Origin: Synanceia verrucosa
Taxonomy: Eukaryota > Chordata > Actinopteri > Perciformes > Synanceiidae
DNA length: 64,000 bases
Assembly (NCBI GenBank): GCA_029721515.1
Contig: CM056561.1
Span: forward strand, 13,840,501 to 13,904,500
Reading direction: 5' to 3'
Notes under the pieces: generated by a model
What the model was told of the DNA's origin: nothing
Database searches by the model: none
Seen by the model: the letters and a program-made list of their open reading frames with translations, nothing else
Shown here: positions 23,571 through 35,912 of the stretch, piece after piece
How the letters are laid out: each line of letters begins with the position of its first letter
How positions within the stretch are numbered: position 1 is the stretch's first letter
Made by a program: the position numbers and the translations under genes

Positions 23571-24159
23571 TGGCAGTTCCACACATGCTCAACAAACTGG
23601 TCTCTCAGAAGAACTTCAGCATTTGCCATTGCTTTTGGAGCATGCTGCTTAACCTCCTCCATGAGGCCCATCAATGAGAGGGAGAACTCCTGTAGAGTTT
23701 CCCCCTCATCCTGCCTCCTGGAGAAGAAAGCCTCCTGCAAACATAAGAATCCGTGCACCCGTACAGTTTGTTTAGAATATGGAGTATATTTTCAGGGTCC
23801 TCCCTCTCTGAACCTGAGTGGTACTTGATCTCGTCTCTAGCTTCGCCCTCTAGGTGATCAAACAGGAAGAACGCCTGATCTGACCGAGCTAGGCGCCGAG
23901 CCCTCATACATGCCTGCACCTCCTCCATCCATTCGCTCAACCCTATACCTGTCCTTCCTCTAAAGACTGGACACTCCCTATCTCTAGGGACAAAGATCAG
24001 TCTCTCTGACACTGGGACACTGGGAGTGGAGGGGGGAACAGGGGGTGCAGAGGAAGTAGAGGGTAGAGGACCAGGGTCAGCCTGTCCCTGTCGTAACCAC
24101 TCATTCTCAGCTCTTAACTGTGCAACTAAATCCCTAAGTTCCTGCATATCTTCATCCAT
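23571..24159 (-). pseudogene. Ty3/gypsy-type gag, truncated and frameshifted
   Basis: The structural (capsid) protein of an LTR retrotransposon. The start at 24159 gives MDEDMQELRDLVAQLRAENE, a short coiled coil, then a proline/serine linker and the capsid-type core RDRECPVFRGRTGIGLSEW, FFLFDHLEGEARDEIKY and ILNKLYG (to about 23760). After a frameshift near 23755 it continues as LQEAFFSRRQDEGETLQEFS and LLRDQFVEHV (to about 23575), where similarity stops abruptly. No nucleocapsid, protease or RT follows downstream. A domesticated gag gene is unlikely because the frame is broken. Confidence 0.75.
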
Positions 24160-24438
24160 TACTACGTTCTACTACGTCACTACACTACAAGGAGTTAATA
24201 TGGCACAACGGTACCCACCAATGGACCTGCGACAAAGAAAACCCTCACCGATCCCGTCACAAGGATCTGCTGGAAACTGCTGCTTTTTTGTTTCCCCAAG
24301 TATATTATCTGCACACAAAAAAGAACATCAAATCAAATTCAAGAACACCAAAAAAAAAACAACCAAATCAAAACACACACAAAAAGGAGCACACGTCTCG
24401 GCCGTAAAAAGAGCAAATCCTGCCGGCAACGCCAAGTT

Positions 24439-25793
24439 TGTGGCGGCAATAACAAGTGGAGGGGGTATGATTACAATGTTTGTCTCACACTGTCATTAAG
24501 TTGCCAGACAACGCCACTCTGGGAATCTCACCCGAAGAATTTAGATCACACAGGTTCATAGTACTCAAGGCCAGAGACGTGGTTCCAATCCAAATGTTAA
24601 GTTTATTACAACATTTCAAGATTTTAAAAGAACATCATTCACACTGACCGGGGGGGTGAAAGATAAAATTTAAAAACCTACAGGGCTGAGGCTTACCAGA
24701 TGGGGGAGTGCTAGTGAGGACAGGGTGGGATCCACCAAAATAAACAAAAAAACAAAATCACCCAGGCTCACGTGACTCACACACGGCAGTGAAGAAACCA
24801 ATCCCAGGGAACACAGCACACCAATGGGGGGGATACCACCACTGAAAGGGAAATAAAACAATTAGTGAGGTAAAGAAAAATGACGATAAACAAATCTAAT
24901 AAGACATAAAACATAAGAAAACCCCAAATTAAACAACCTCTGATTTAACCCAAATAATCTATGAAAAGAAACCAAACACAATTTAAATGCAAATTAAGGA
25001 AACCCAAATAAATCCAAACCATTCAATTCCAACAAAAATATCACTACCTGAAATAAGGCAGTAACCTTAATACAAACAAAAGAATACTGAGTAAGAAACA
25101 CAACAAATAACCCAGACGCAACCAAAGAAACTACCTGCCCCCCAAAGCAAATTCCACCAACCACCCAACTAAGACATAAAATAACCCCGAAGCACGTAGT
25201 GTAAATGACAATTACATAAATAAAAGAAAAAAAGATAAACAAATTCAAATTAATTTAAACCAGAAGAAACACAACATACAGGGATACAACACGCGCTCAG
25301 TTTAAAATAGGGGTTGCGCTCGTCCAGATGGCTTAAAATTAAGACGCCGCTAGCGATCAGCTGGGCTAGCGCAGAAACAACCAGCCGTGAAGGCGAGGAA
25401 ACAAAACAGCAGCAGTAGCGTCACTTGCAGAACGCCAGACTGAAAGCTCCTGTTGACAACAGTTCACATTAATCATCAGTCGAGCTGAGTGGTTGCGACC
25501 TATGCTAACTTCCGTACCTACACACTCACACAGGAGGAAAAGAACAAGAGACCCACAACGGCCACCGGCGCTCCACCTGCAATCAACCAAGCTTAGCTAG
25601 CTACCAGCACACACAATGATGCAGAAAGGAAGACGCCTACCACAACTGCCAGGCACCGATCGCGGTCGCCTGCACGAGAGGCATAGCACAGCTGCCGGAC
25701 ACACACAGATCACTCTGCAGCGCAAAATAACGGCTGTCAATGGATCATCATTGAGACCATACAATGAGATGAAGCAGCACCATACCTGTCACA
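24439..25793 (-). repeat. Probable gypsy LTR and adjacent primer-binding region
   Basis: On the minus strand a block begins TGTGACAGG (25793) and ends GCCACA (24439), giving the TG...CA form of an LTR of about 1.35 kb. It is followed by AACTTGGCGTTGCCGGCAGG, a plausible tRNA primer-binding site, then about 280 bp of leader and the gag start at 24159. No second LTR exists in the window, so the boundaries cannot be confirmed by pairing. Confidence 0.4.
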
Positions 25794-26127
25794 ATTGGCA
25801 AGCCCCAACCGGAAGCAACACAGCAGAGTGGAAAGGAGGGCATGGGAAGAGAAATGCCACTGTAATACCATAACACCTTTCGGTGATTGGCTACCAAAGG
25901 TGCTCGTTAAGTGGGGGAGGGGGGGAAGCACGCATCATGAAATAGATGTATGCTGCCACAATAAGCAAAAGGATTTTCATTTAAACCATATTTTATGCAT
26001 ATTGTTGTTATAAAAAGAAATATACACAGTTACTATTGTTGAATATTTTAATCAAACTTCTAAATGAACTACTGAATACAGAAAACAAACCAAATTAGTC
26101 TTTAGTTCAAGTTTGTTGTTGACATAG

Positions 26128-26600
26128 ACTGTATATAAATAGTGGATGGAGCTATCGTGATGTCACCCGTTGGTTTGTGAACAACGGCAATGAAGCCCAT
26201 ACTGAAGTAACTAAACTTGCACTCTCTTCACCAGCCAGCAGGAGGTGATAACGGTGGTTTCTGTTAGTATTAAAGTCAATGGGAAAATTACCATTTTCTC
26301 TCCTGCTGTATTACCTCTGCAAACTATAAATATGGGTATTTGGTCTCAATGGATAGTTTAAATAATGTTATAACACAACAGGATGACTATTTACTGAATT
26401 ATGGTCAAATATATGATGAAAATAACACATAAAGCTTTGGGGCGTGGCTAACGTGTGATTGACAGGTCTGCTGTCATTACATCCTGAAGAGGAGCAGCGC
26501 TGATGGTCTAAGCTCTCAGCTCATGTTTTCCTTCATCTGAGGACTAAAGTTAACATTCCAGTTAATATCACTGTTCATGTGAATTACGGAGGCTCATTGC
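26128..26600. repeat. Interspersed repeat starting ACATAGACTGTATATAAA
   Basis: GACATAGACTGTATATAAAT, followed by TGATGTCACCCGTTGGTTTG and later GTGATTGACAG (26456), matches the order of phrases in a repeat I recognise from other fish sequence. Family and ends are not established. Confidence 0.45.
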
Positions 26601-26636
26601 TAATCAAGCTAGCTAGTGCTGGCGTTAGGGCATATG

Positions 26637-27540
26637 GTTAATCCAGCACAGGCCTGTTTTATGAAAGCAGGATTTAGACATCCAGGATGGCTTAGAAAGA
26701 AATCTGAGCTTCCTGGATTTATCCATGTCACACGAACGCCAAGGCAGGATGAAAACCAGTCAGTATGTGATGTGACACCATTTGCCTCATGCAGTGCAAC
26801 ACATCTCCTTCGCATAGAGTTGATCAGGTTGTCGATTGTGGCCTGTGGAATGTTGGTCCACTCCTTTTCAATGGCTGTGCAAAGTTGCTGGGTATTGGCA
26901 GGAACTGGTACACGCTGTCGTATACGCCGATCCAGAGCATCCCAAACATACTCAATGGGTGACATGTCCGGTGAGTATGCTGGCCATGCAAGAACTGGGA
27001 CGTTTTCAGCTTCCAAGAATTGTGTACAGATCCTTGCAACATGGGGCCGTGCATTATCCTGCTGCAACATGAGGTGATGTTCTTGGACGTATGGCACAAC
27101 AATGGGCCTCAGGATCTCGTCACGGTATCTCTGTGCATTCAAAATGCCATCAATAAAATTCACCTGTGTTCTTCGTCCATAACAGATGCCTGCCCATACC
27201 ATAACCCCACTGCCACCATGGGCCACTCGATCCACAACACTGACATCAGAAAACACCACCCACACCACGCCACACACGCTGTCTGCCATCTGCCCTGAAC
27301 AGTGTAAACCGGGATTCATCCGTGAAGAGAACACCTCTCCAATGTGCCAGACGCCATCGAATGTGAGCATTTGCCCACTCAAGTCGGTTACGACGATGAA
27401 CTGGAGTCAGGTCGAGACCCCGATGAGGATGACGAGCATGTAAATGAGAAATTCTTTGGTTATGCAAACCAATTGTTTCAGCAGCTGTCCGAGTGGCTGG
27501 TCTCTGTATCATATCTGTATCATTTTAATGCAGGCTAACA
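26637..27540 (-). mobile_element. Tc1-like transposon fragment (catalytic half)
   Basis: Contains only the C-terminal, catalytic part of a Tc1-type transposase on the minus strand. It is flanked by a repeat whose left phrase (CCTGTTTTATGAAAGCAGGA, 26651) is approximately inverted near 36510-36530, so it may have inserted into a Harbinger-like non-autonomous repeat. The transposon ends are not preserved clearly. Confidence 0.65.
26760..27512 (-). pseudogene. Tc1-like transposase, DDE part, frameshifted
   Basis: Reads LHNQRISHLHARHPHRGLDL and WRGVLFTDESRFTLF (first catalytic Asp) in one frame (27512-27246). It then continues in another frame as GGSGVMVWAGI, LMLQQDNARPHVA (second Asp) and AYSPDMSPIEYVWDALDR (Glu), ending MRRRCVALHEANG. 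The spacing fits a DD34E Tc1 transposase. The N-terminal DNA-binding half is missing. A related N-terminal half, without the catalytic half, is present at 49633-50088. Confidence 0.8.
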
Positions 27541-27861
27541 AACATGAGGAAAAATAAAGTAGAAGAATGGAATAACTGTAAAATTCATTTATTTTTGATT
27601 GTAGTGACAGCTGACTGCACAACGGGCAGCAGGATTAGCTAAGCCTGGATTTTTGCCCAGTCCAGATCAAGCTAGCTGGACAGAATAAATCTCCATGGTA
27701 ACTTACAGTGGTGAAAAAAAATATTTAAAAAAATATTATTTACAAGAAAAAAATAACAAAACGTAAAACTTGACCATTTCAATATGTCAGATCACAACAT
27801 TTTCAGGATCAAAGTCAACAGAGAATATGTTCAAAACTGAACAAAAATAAATAAACCATCA

Positions 27862-28800
27862 CATCAATAAATTAATATTTAGTATCCCTGCCATTAACAC
27901 ACAGTAGACCTCTAATCCTGGGTGGCATGTTATCTTGTCCCATTCTTCTTGAATTACTGCTTTTAATTCTTCTAAATTCTTTGGTCTACACTTTGAAACA
28001 GACCTTCTGACTCTCCACCACATATTTTCAATGGGGTTCATGTCTGGGGATTGAGCTGACCACTCTAAGACCTGGATACTGTGCTCCCTCCTGCAGCTAA
28101 GCTCTACCAGTCTTGGATGTGTGGCAAGGGGCATTATCCTGTTGAAACATCCGGTTTTGATCTTGGAACAGTGCACTTGCAGAAGGAAGCATGTGGGCTT
28201 CAAGAAGGGCACAATTCTTGGAAAATTCAGTGTGCCATCACATACAGTGAGATGACCAACAACAGCGGCACTCATGCATCCCCAAACCATGATACTGCCT
28301 CTACCATGCTTGACAGTAGGTACTGTACATGCTGAAGTTAATGCTTCGCCTGGCCTTCTGTGTACCCTCACATTAGCAGGAGGAGGCTAAATCTGGACTC
28401 ATCTGACCACAGAATCTTTTTCCAGTTCCTCACTGTCCAGCTCTTGTGTAACAACAACCTTAAGCCATGATCTAAAAGTCATCCATGTACAGTGCAGGTG
28501 GAACACCGGACACCAGTTTGGTTTGACCACTGCTGCTGAAGGTCCTGTGATGTCATTCTGCGATTTTCCCTGCACATGTGGATCAGCATGCAGTCATTTG
28601 TGGCTGAAGAAACCCTTGGACACCCAGATCTTGGTTTGTCTTCCAAGCTACTGGTTCTTCTGTATTTCTGCAGAGTGTATCCAACTGCTGAAGGACTGCA
28701 TCTGCACTTCTTGGCTTTCTGGTGGCAGCTGTACCCTTCCTGATTGAGAATCTCTATCTTCTTCCTGCAGTTTCCTTGTTTTAGCCATTTTTGTCTCCGA
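27862..28800 (-). pseudogene. Tc1-like transposase, frameshifted
   Basis: N-terminal part: MAKTRKLQEED at 28787, and in another frame KKCRCSPSAVGYTLQKYRR and DKPRSGCPRVSSATND, which is the helix-turn-helix and GRPR-like linker. C-terminal part (28371-27862): KHGRGSIMVWGCMSAAVVGH and EWSAQSPDMNPIENMWWRVR with the triad Glu. The region of the second Asp is frameshifted. Dead copy. Confidence 0.8.
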
Positions 28801-29014
28801 AGAACTGTCAAATGTGCTGGCTTTATATAGACTTTTTATAGTGTATGGTACAGTGAATTCTTCTGCTTCTTCTTCTTCTAGACATGAAACATGACAACAA
28901 AATGTGTGCCTCTCAATAAAAAGCATGACCTTCATTAGTGGATCACTGGTAGCAAAATGACCCAGTACTCAAAATTTCTTATGTATTTTTATGGAACCAT
29001 TCAGTTTTAGATTT

Positions 29015-29499
29015 TTAACTCTTTGAGTGTGTGCTGGTTTTTAAAAGTGCCTTGTGCCAGCATTTTTTGCCTATTTTCAGTCATATTTCTAGACGCACAG
29101 AATATTTTGTACCATGTCTCTGAAAACACTGAATAGCTCAAATGAAAGAAGAGATGCTCTATTTCATCATGAAAAAAAATGCTGTTTTTACCTTGTTCCA
29201 TCATTGTTTTATCTGGAGGAGAGTAGAGGCCACTTTCACCAAAAATGTCACTTTTTGTCCAGAATCCATTTGTTTTGCTCTCTAAATGTGATCGTCTCCA
29301 CTTCCTGCTTTGATCTCTGTGGTGAATATTAACTCTTTATATCCCAACTACAAATCACAGAAGCCCCAAAATTACTCACACACTATGGGAGACTATTATC
29401 AGCGACCCGCTGTAAAAAAAAAAAAAACACTCATCAATGGCACGCAAGCATTGTATTTTGAATGACGGCGTAACTCGTCAATGGGACTCAAAGAGTTAA
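29015..29499. mobile_element. TTAA-flanked MITE (piggyBac-like), copy 1
   Basis: Begins TTAACTCTTTGAGTG and ends ACTCAAAGAGTTAA, a terminal inverted repeat including the TTAA target sequence used by piggyBac transposons. About 485 bp, without coding capacity. A second copy with the same ends and interior lies at 45555-46012. This copy interrupts the Tc1 element. Confidence 0.8.
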
Positions 29500-29524
29500 T
29501 GGCTTTTTATGATTTCTAGTATTA

Positions 29525-29528
29525 GTAG
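29525..29528 (+). repeat. ERV target duplication GTAG, left
   Basis: GTAG directly precedes the 5' LTR and is repeated directly after the 3' LTR (36348-36351). Four base pairs is the size made by gamma/epsilon-type retroviral integrases. Confidence 0.8.
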
Positions 29529-29964
29529 TGTGATGGAATTTAGCAGAATGTGTCAGAAGCTGTTATGTCTGAACTCATGATGATGTCACTAGAAGTTATC
29601 TTGTTTAGAGAACAGTGTGTGTGCAGTATGGCTTTTCCTTACCATCAGGCCTGATAGACTTGTGGACTCTGACTACATTAAAACATACAGCATGTTTGTT
29701 TATCACTATGACGGTATTGCTTGTCAGCAGGAACTCACGTACGCATGTATGTATCAGAAGTGCATAAATATTGTTTTTCCTGATATTCTGTATGGGCATT
29801 CACTCACCGCTCTGGGCCGTGTGTCTGAATTCTCATCTCTGGTCTGCAGACAGATATTAAAAGCAACTCTTTTGGGCCACTGAATCAGTGAAGTTTATTC
29901 ATTCCTTGTGTAGTTAAAGAACCCTGTGGAAATTAAAACATCCTGACAGAATATTTCCACAACA
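29529..29964 (+). repeat. 5' LTR of the ERV
   Basis: Begins TGTGATGGAATTTAGCAGAA and ends ATTTCCACAACA. Matches 35926-36347 along its whole length with scattered substitutions. It has about 17 extra bases near 29912-29930 relative to the 3' copy. Confidence 0.9.
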
Positions 29965-29968
29965 ATTT

Positions 29969-29988
29969 TGGTGTCAGAATTTTGGGAT
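29969..29988 (+). other. ERV primer-binding site, tRNA-Leu-like
   Basis: TGGTGTCAGAATTTTGGGAT, four bases after the 5' LTR. TGGTGTCAG and GGGAT match the complement of a vertebrate tRNA-Leu 3' end from memory; the middle is diverged. Confidence 0.65.
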
Positions 29989-30324
29989 CGTTCGAGAGTC
30001 CGTCCAGACCCCCGGGTCGTTGAGGGGCTGATTTTTTTGACCTGGGTTGACGAACCCGTTCTCGCCTCACGAAAATCTGAGGACGAGGACCCGGCGTCCT
30101 GGGGCCTCTGGCTGACTCTGCTACGATTCGCACAAGGACAACATTTAGTGAGATGTTTACATTCCATTTATTATCATCCCTTCCTGATTCTGAGGTCCAG
30201 TATTGTTGCTCCTAAGAAAGAGGTAAATTGTGGGACTAAATTTAAATACAAATTAAATCACCTCTGTTTCTTTTAAAATAATTGTAGAGTAGAATTGCGT
30301 CTGTCTAAAATAAGTGTTGAATCC

Positions 30325-30540
30325 CGAGTCTTAGATCTTGTATGACGGTCGTTGGACTGTCCTTGGTCTGGATATTCGAAGACAGTCAGAGACTGTATAT
30401 GGTAAAATACCGAGTCTAGGACTCGAAGACGGCAAAACAAGAACAGGTGTTTCTTTTTCTTTTTTTTTTTTATTTCAGTCCTGTGAGTTTGCGCGTAAAA
30501 GGTAATACCGAGTCTAGGACTCGAAGACGGCAAGGTGAGA
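30325..30540 (+). repeat. Repeated stem-loop block in ERV leader
   Basis: CGAGTCTAGGACTCG, a 6-bp stem with a TAG loop, occurs at 30411-30425 and again at 30509-30523, 98 bases apart, each followed by AAGACGGCAA. A weaker version, CGAGTCTTAGATC, lies at 30325. The block lies between the primer-binding site and the gag remnant. Confidence 0.7.
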
Positions 30541-32999
30541 TCAGGTGTTTTTTTGAAGTCCTGTGAACTTTGTACATAAAGTTGGTAAAAGTGTGAGTTT
30601 TGAGCCAGAGGCCTAAAACAAGATCACTGTTTTCTGTCAGAGACAGACCGAGTGGGAAAAAAAGCACCAGCTGGCCCTATTGCAGAGGCCATGAAGAGAA
30701 AATATGGGGAAGATAGTGTGCAGTATCTTCAATGTTGAGTGAACTTTTAGCAGAAATCAGTTATTACAACTTAAAGGGAACTTAAGAAGGGTAAAGTAAA
30801 GCTGCTTTGAGAACAAAAATGAATCAAATGTGTTTTCCTTAAAAAGTTAAAGGAGTCCGGAGTATCACAACGTTACCCTCCTCTACCCAGACATCACAGG
30901 TGCCTGAAAAGCCCAAAAGGTAAGCACAAACCTTTTCAATAGAATTGTGCATATTGATGATAACTAAAACTTGATGTCTGGTGTAGGTGATGTTTAGTCT
31001 ACAGTGAGTCAATAAATATTATATTAATGGTAAAAGAGAAATAAGAGAAATGAGAAAGGGAGGCTGAAGTCCTCACCTAAGAATATAATGCGCAGAAAAG
31101 AAGAAAAAGAGAATTAAAATACACGTGTTGCGTTTAAATTGTGTGGGCTGGGTCTTTCTTCAAGAGTTAAAAGAAAAGGAGGCTGGTGAAACGAAAACTC
31201 TGAAGACTGAGTGTGAGTATTACTTTTGGGGTGGTTTTGGTGCATTATTTGAGGTGTATTAAAACTGTTAGTGAGACTGGTTAGGACCTCCAGTAGTCAG
31301 CCGCAGTATAGTCACCAGGACTTTCTGTAGAAGCTTGCTGACTAGGTCTCCTAGCAGGGCATTGCGTCCATACACTTGAAATTGTGTGCGTGTGTATAGT
31401 GTTTTTATGTACAACTGAAGTAAGTCCATAAATTATGGCAATTAAAGGAGCAGGCAAGTTCAAAATTTGTAAGAAGGAGTAGTTTTGTGTGTATTTAGGA
31501 GGCATTAATCCCAAATACCATAAGAAAAACAGGAAATAAGTGGATAAATTGAAACAGAATTTTTTTTTTAAATAGTTGATTTTCAGGGGATGATGCTCTG
31601 CTAACTTTGAGAGAGTTTAAGTGTAAGTTGATACAAGACTCAGACAGACGACTCTGATGAACACAGACACAGAGGGAGAGACAGAATGACCTAGAGAAGA
31701 TAAAAAATACAGAAAGGAAGCCTATGCGGTCGCAGACTTTCAAACTACCCTCACAAGAAATCAGTCAAATTCAGACTTCTATACAAGGGAAGAATAACTT
31801 AAACAAACCCTAAACAAACTAATGGTATGAGAGAAGGGTTAACTTACACATTTTCCACATTTCCATTCACATAGCCATGAACACAAGATAACACACTCCA
31901 CACCTAGCCATCCTCCTCTTTCTCATGATCAAATACTCTGTGCATTTTTCCGTCCGCCTAGTGAGAACGATAACCATCTATTAATAGATTTGATGGCCCA
32001 ACTTCAGGCCCAATTGCAAGCAAAACTAGATGCCAGAAACAGGAGCCACAGGTCAGCATTTGCCACCACATATGCCTCTGATTGCTCAAACTTAAGGCCC
32101 CTGATATGCTATCAGTTGAGCTAATAAATAAATAAACAAATAAAAGGTTTAGCTTCTGTCTATATTAAATGAAATCAATCACTGTTGCATTGTTATCATT
32201 TCCACATGCCTGTGCAATGAAGAATCGCTTGCTGCTGATACTTGCAATAAAGACCAGCTTACACATAGTTGCTCACATCCAGGATGCTACTGAACACGCA
32301 CTGAAGAACTGCTTACACCTGTGATTTAGGTCTCCAAAAGGGGGACACCACACTGTCTCCCACCTGGTTGTGCCGTACCCTAAAATGTCGTGGTCACTTG
32401 CAGTTTGGGGGGGTCTGCAAAGTTGGTTACAGCCTGATGGATGCTGCACAATGCAGGATTTACATTTCGTACTTCTGTTGATTGATATGAAGAAACCATG
32501 TCAAAAGGGGAAATGTTAAATTGAATATGATTCTATAATGGTATATATAATGTTATGGTATCTATAACATTTTTCTGACTTTATGTGCTCTACTTCAGTC
32601 TCAATCGCTAGCTGTTTGTTTTTAATTAATTATAATGAATAGCTGACCTTGATACTGTGATAACAAGCAAAAGCCTTTTTCTGTCTCCCACTTGAACCTG
32701 AGATTAGAGATGTGTGCTCATTCACATTCAGAGGTCAACAGTACAGATACACTCGACTATTCGGTTTCATTTGGATGTTTCTGGAAAAGGGCTGCAGAAA
32801 AAAAAAGGGGGGGAGGAAGGCAGGTACTGATGTACTACAATTCAAATCAGACACTGTAGAAAACAGATAACCACCATGCACACAACATGCTGAAGAAGCA
32901 AAAGCCATCACAAAAACAGAACACATAATAGTGTATCAGTCATTGACTGTACTGACAACACATAGCATCACATTAAACTGAGAGCTGATTTACAGAATG

Positions 33000-33250
33000 A
33001 GCCCCTTAATCATACAGAAACAAGAACTGTATTTACTGATGGTTGTTGTTTATGGCACCCACAAAATGGACTACAGACAGGATATGCAGTATTTGAGTAC
33101 CAAACAGGAAATGACTACTGTATGTGACTGTGACCTCTGACAGACTACAGACTTCACCCTCAGCACAGAGAGCAGGACTGAAAACATTGACTGAAGCGCT
33201 TAAAGCAGCTCAGGGACAGATTGTAGGCTCAATATATGCACACTGTGAGA
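33000..33250 (+). pseudogene. Retroviral RNase H remnant
   Basis: TVFTDGCC (near 33027, with the catalytic Asp of the TDG motif) and GYAVFEYQTGNDY, then in another frame PSAQRAGLKTLTEALKAAQG and QIVGSIYAHCE (33161-33250). This is the retroviral RNase H pattern, with frame breaks. It is one of the few readable parts of the ERV pol region. Confidence 0.65.
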
Positions 33251-33346
33251 AAAGATACACAATATTTACTCAATAGAGATGAGGTAACAGACAAGCAATA
33301 TTGTTTATTAGATTTCACAAGGTTCGGTATTGAGTAAATATGCACT

Positions 33347-33495
33347 GACTAAATTCAGTGCATTGATCACATTCAAATCAATGTGCAGATTAATGTAGAT
33401 GACTATTCCACGTGTTAGTGATATATAATTGTGTAATAGTCATCTACATTAATCTGCACATTGATTTGAATGTGATCAATGCACTGAATTTAGTC
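33347..33495. repeat. 61-bp perfect inverted repeat
   Basis: The arm 33347-33407 (starting GACTAAATTCAGTGCATTGA) is perfectly complementary to 33435-33495. The spacer is 27 bases (33408-33434). It lies inside the ERV, downstream of the RNase H remnant. Confidence 0.95.
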
Positions 33496-34839
33496 TAAAT
33501 ATTCTTCCTTTTTAAGAATATTCGGTCTATGGCCCAGAAAGTACAGAACTTAAGAAATACTCAAATAAGAATTTTATTAATAATTCTTTCTTGTGCTTTA
33601 GACGCGTTGCTCCACATCCATGTACATGGCAAATATCTGCTTGAAAATCAAAATCACAATCATATTGAATGTATTTTACCTAATTCATTAATTCAGATCT
33701 ACATGACATCACTATCTACCTAGGTTTGGCAGTCCCAAGGTCAAGTTGAAAGAGTAAAATTGGCAAAAATCTGCGCAGATTCCAAATTAATCTGAGTTGA
33801 GGCCTTGCTTATTGCTTTGAGTCTATCAGAGCCTCCACCAACAATAGTATAGGGTTTTTACCGTTCAAGCTTTGCACAGGACATGCTTGAGGGTCCTGCA
33901 ATAGTGGGTCTCAGGGGTACGCCTCTAGACCTCACAAAACTTGATCATGTGTCAATACTATGGTGCACTAACTTGTACTGGTAGCATCTCTCCATACAGG
34001 TACAGGAAAAGAGTGACAACAGAGGGTGACGACGACAACATTCGGGTAAGGGTGTGAAACCCTTTGATTGGATAAAGGACACATGAGGTACCGCCTGAAT
34101 CAGTGTGCTAAAGCCTCCATATCCACTAGAACAGAGGTATCAAACTCCATTTCATCGAAGGCCACATTAGCGTTATGGTTATTATTGGTTTTTGGTAATG
34201 ACTTTGAACTATCCATATATTTTAAGTATAACTAGGCCAAATGTTTCTGATATACAACTGTAGTGTTGAAAGCAGCAAGGTCACTATATAGACTCATTAA
34301 TATCTCACAGGCAAGATGTTAGTGAAGTTTACAAAAGACTGAAGATTGAACGCAGATATCAGTCCAGTTGGTCCTTCAGAATAAACTCTATACATCGGGC
34401 TGGCTCATTGTCGTTCTACATAAAGCTAGTCAAGCTTGCACTGAGTATGTATTCTTATACATATGGCATGTCAAGATAAAAGTCTCATGTTAATAAACAC
34501 AGTTCTATCAACAGACAAAAACACCGAAGGGCTTTTATTTTGAAACTAGGACAGGAAGTCTTGAGTAAAAATAACACTTAATGGATTGTTTTATCTATGT
34601 TTGCTAGTGTTGCTTGTTGTGTTGTTTTGCCATTATTGTATTTTGCAGACACACTGGAGGAAGGTGGAAATGAGACATCCAGGATACAGACAGCCAGTTT
34701 AACCGGTGTACCTCAAAAGGGGTCAGATTGATTTCAACTGTAAAAGAAGATGGCCCAGTATTCAGCTGAAATGGGGGGACTGTCCATCCCACCACCAGGA
34801 TTGGACGACGAGCAATAATATTAATAAAGGGGTGCCATC

Positions 34840-35050
34840 ACTGAGACAACAAGTGTCTGCTGCACTCCCTGGCCAAGCTAAAGGTCTACTGCTTCGGCTC
34901 CAACCAGGGGACTACGTGGTCGTGAAAGACTTCAGAAGGGACAGCTGGAAACACAGATGCTGGCAAGGCCTGGACCAGATCCTCCTCACGACGGACACAA
35001 CAGTGAAGGTTGCAGAAAGAGCAACATGGATCCACTCGTCCCACTGCAAA
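34840..35050 (+). pseudogene. Retroviral integrase C-terminal domain remnant
   Basis: A frame here reads LRLQPGDYVVVKDFRR, then CWQGLDQILLTTDTTVKVAE and ATWIHSSHCK. The order LQPGD, a W/G turn, LLTT, T-VKV and WIH-SH-K is that of the C-terminal DNA-binding domain of gammaretrovirus-like integrases. The rest of the integrase is not readable. The frame continues to 35068 without a clear envelope start. Confidence 0.7.
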
Positions 35051-35912
35051 TGTACCAGCTCCAACTGACCCACCACCTGGAGATCCACAATATCAGGTGG
35101 AGGTAAAAGTGCTCCCTGCTACATGTGACGTGCCAAGTCACCAACTGAACAGATGGTGAAAGTAAACGCTCTGTTCCAACGAAACCATGATGCCTGAACA
35201 GCGGACAAGAAACAAAGAAATCTAAAGAGATCTGCACCAGCATACAGTCAACTTTTCAACATTTTCATAAATATTCATGTGATTATAATGCCTTTATGAT
35301 GATTCTAATGTCTGTTTATTCTGTCTTACAACCAGGTTCACTGCAAGCCGAGAATGGTGATCGTTCCCATGGAGACCACGGAGGTGTTTTCCCCTCATCT
35401 GACACGAAAAGGGTTTTTCTCCTCTGGGCTCTATGAGAGGGTCATTCAGGAATTTTTCCCTAGAAAAGGGTTGAATTTGCGGTGTAACCATTGATAGGTG
35501 AGACCTCTGAGAAGAACTGAGACGCATTGAATCTGTTTGTTTTACAGCATGGACATTTGAGAATCATAAAGTTATAATGACTTGGTGAGGCGGCTGCCCG
35601 ATGGCCTGTATAGGCCCTGGAACAGGTTCTCACTCTGAGTTGTTTCTTTCATCCTGTTTTTGATGATAGTTGTTATCTGTACTGATTGATATACAGTAAT
35701 GTAATATCACTTGTGTAATTCTAGAATCCCTGTTCTGTCTGTCTCAGCTTTGCTATAACCAGAGAGTTCTATTCTCGCAAGAACAAATGCAACTTTTTCT
35801 TTCTGTTACTGACATCTTAATGGTGTTTGATCTTAAGACCATGCAAAAGGTTCAGTCTGATGTTTGATGCTTTCAGTAAACTTTGTATTTATGTAGGTGT
35901 TCCTGTAGGAAC

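Noticed and set aside
23671..24159. Domesticated gag (PNMA-like) host gene
   Set aside because: The frame breaks near 23755, and a probable LTR and primer region lie upstream, so a decayed retrotransposon explains it better.
24026..24499. 157-codon plus-strand frame
   Set aside because: Antisense to the gag start and the retroelement leader, with low-complexity lysine-rich text.
34706..35068. 120-codon frame as a host gene
   Set aside because: The readable part is a retroviral integrase C-terminal domain inside an LTR-bounded element.
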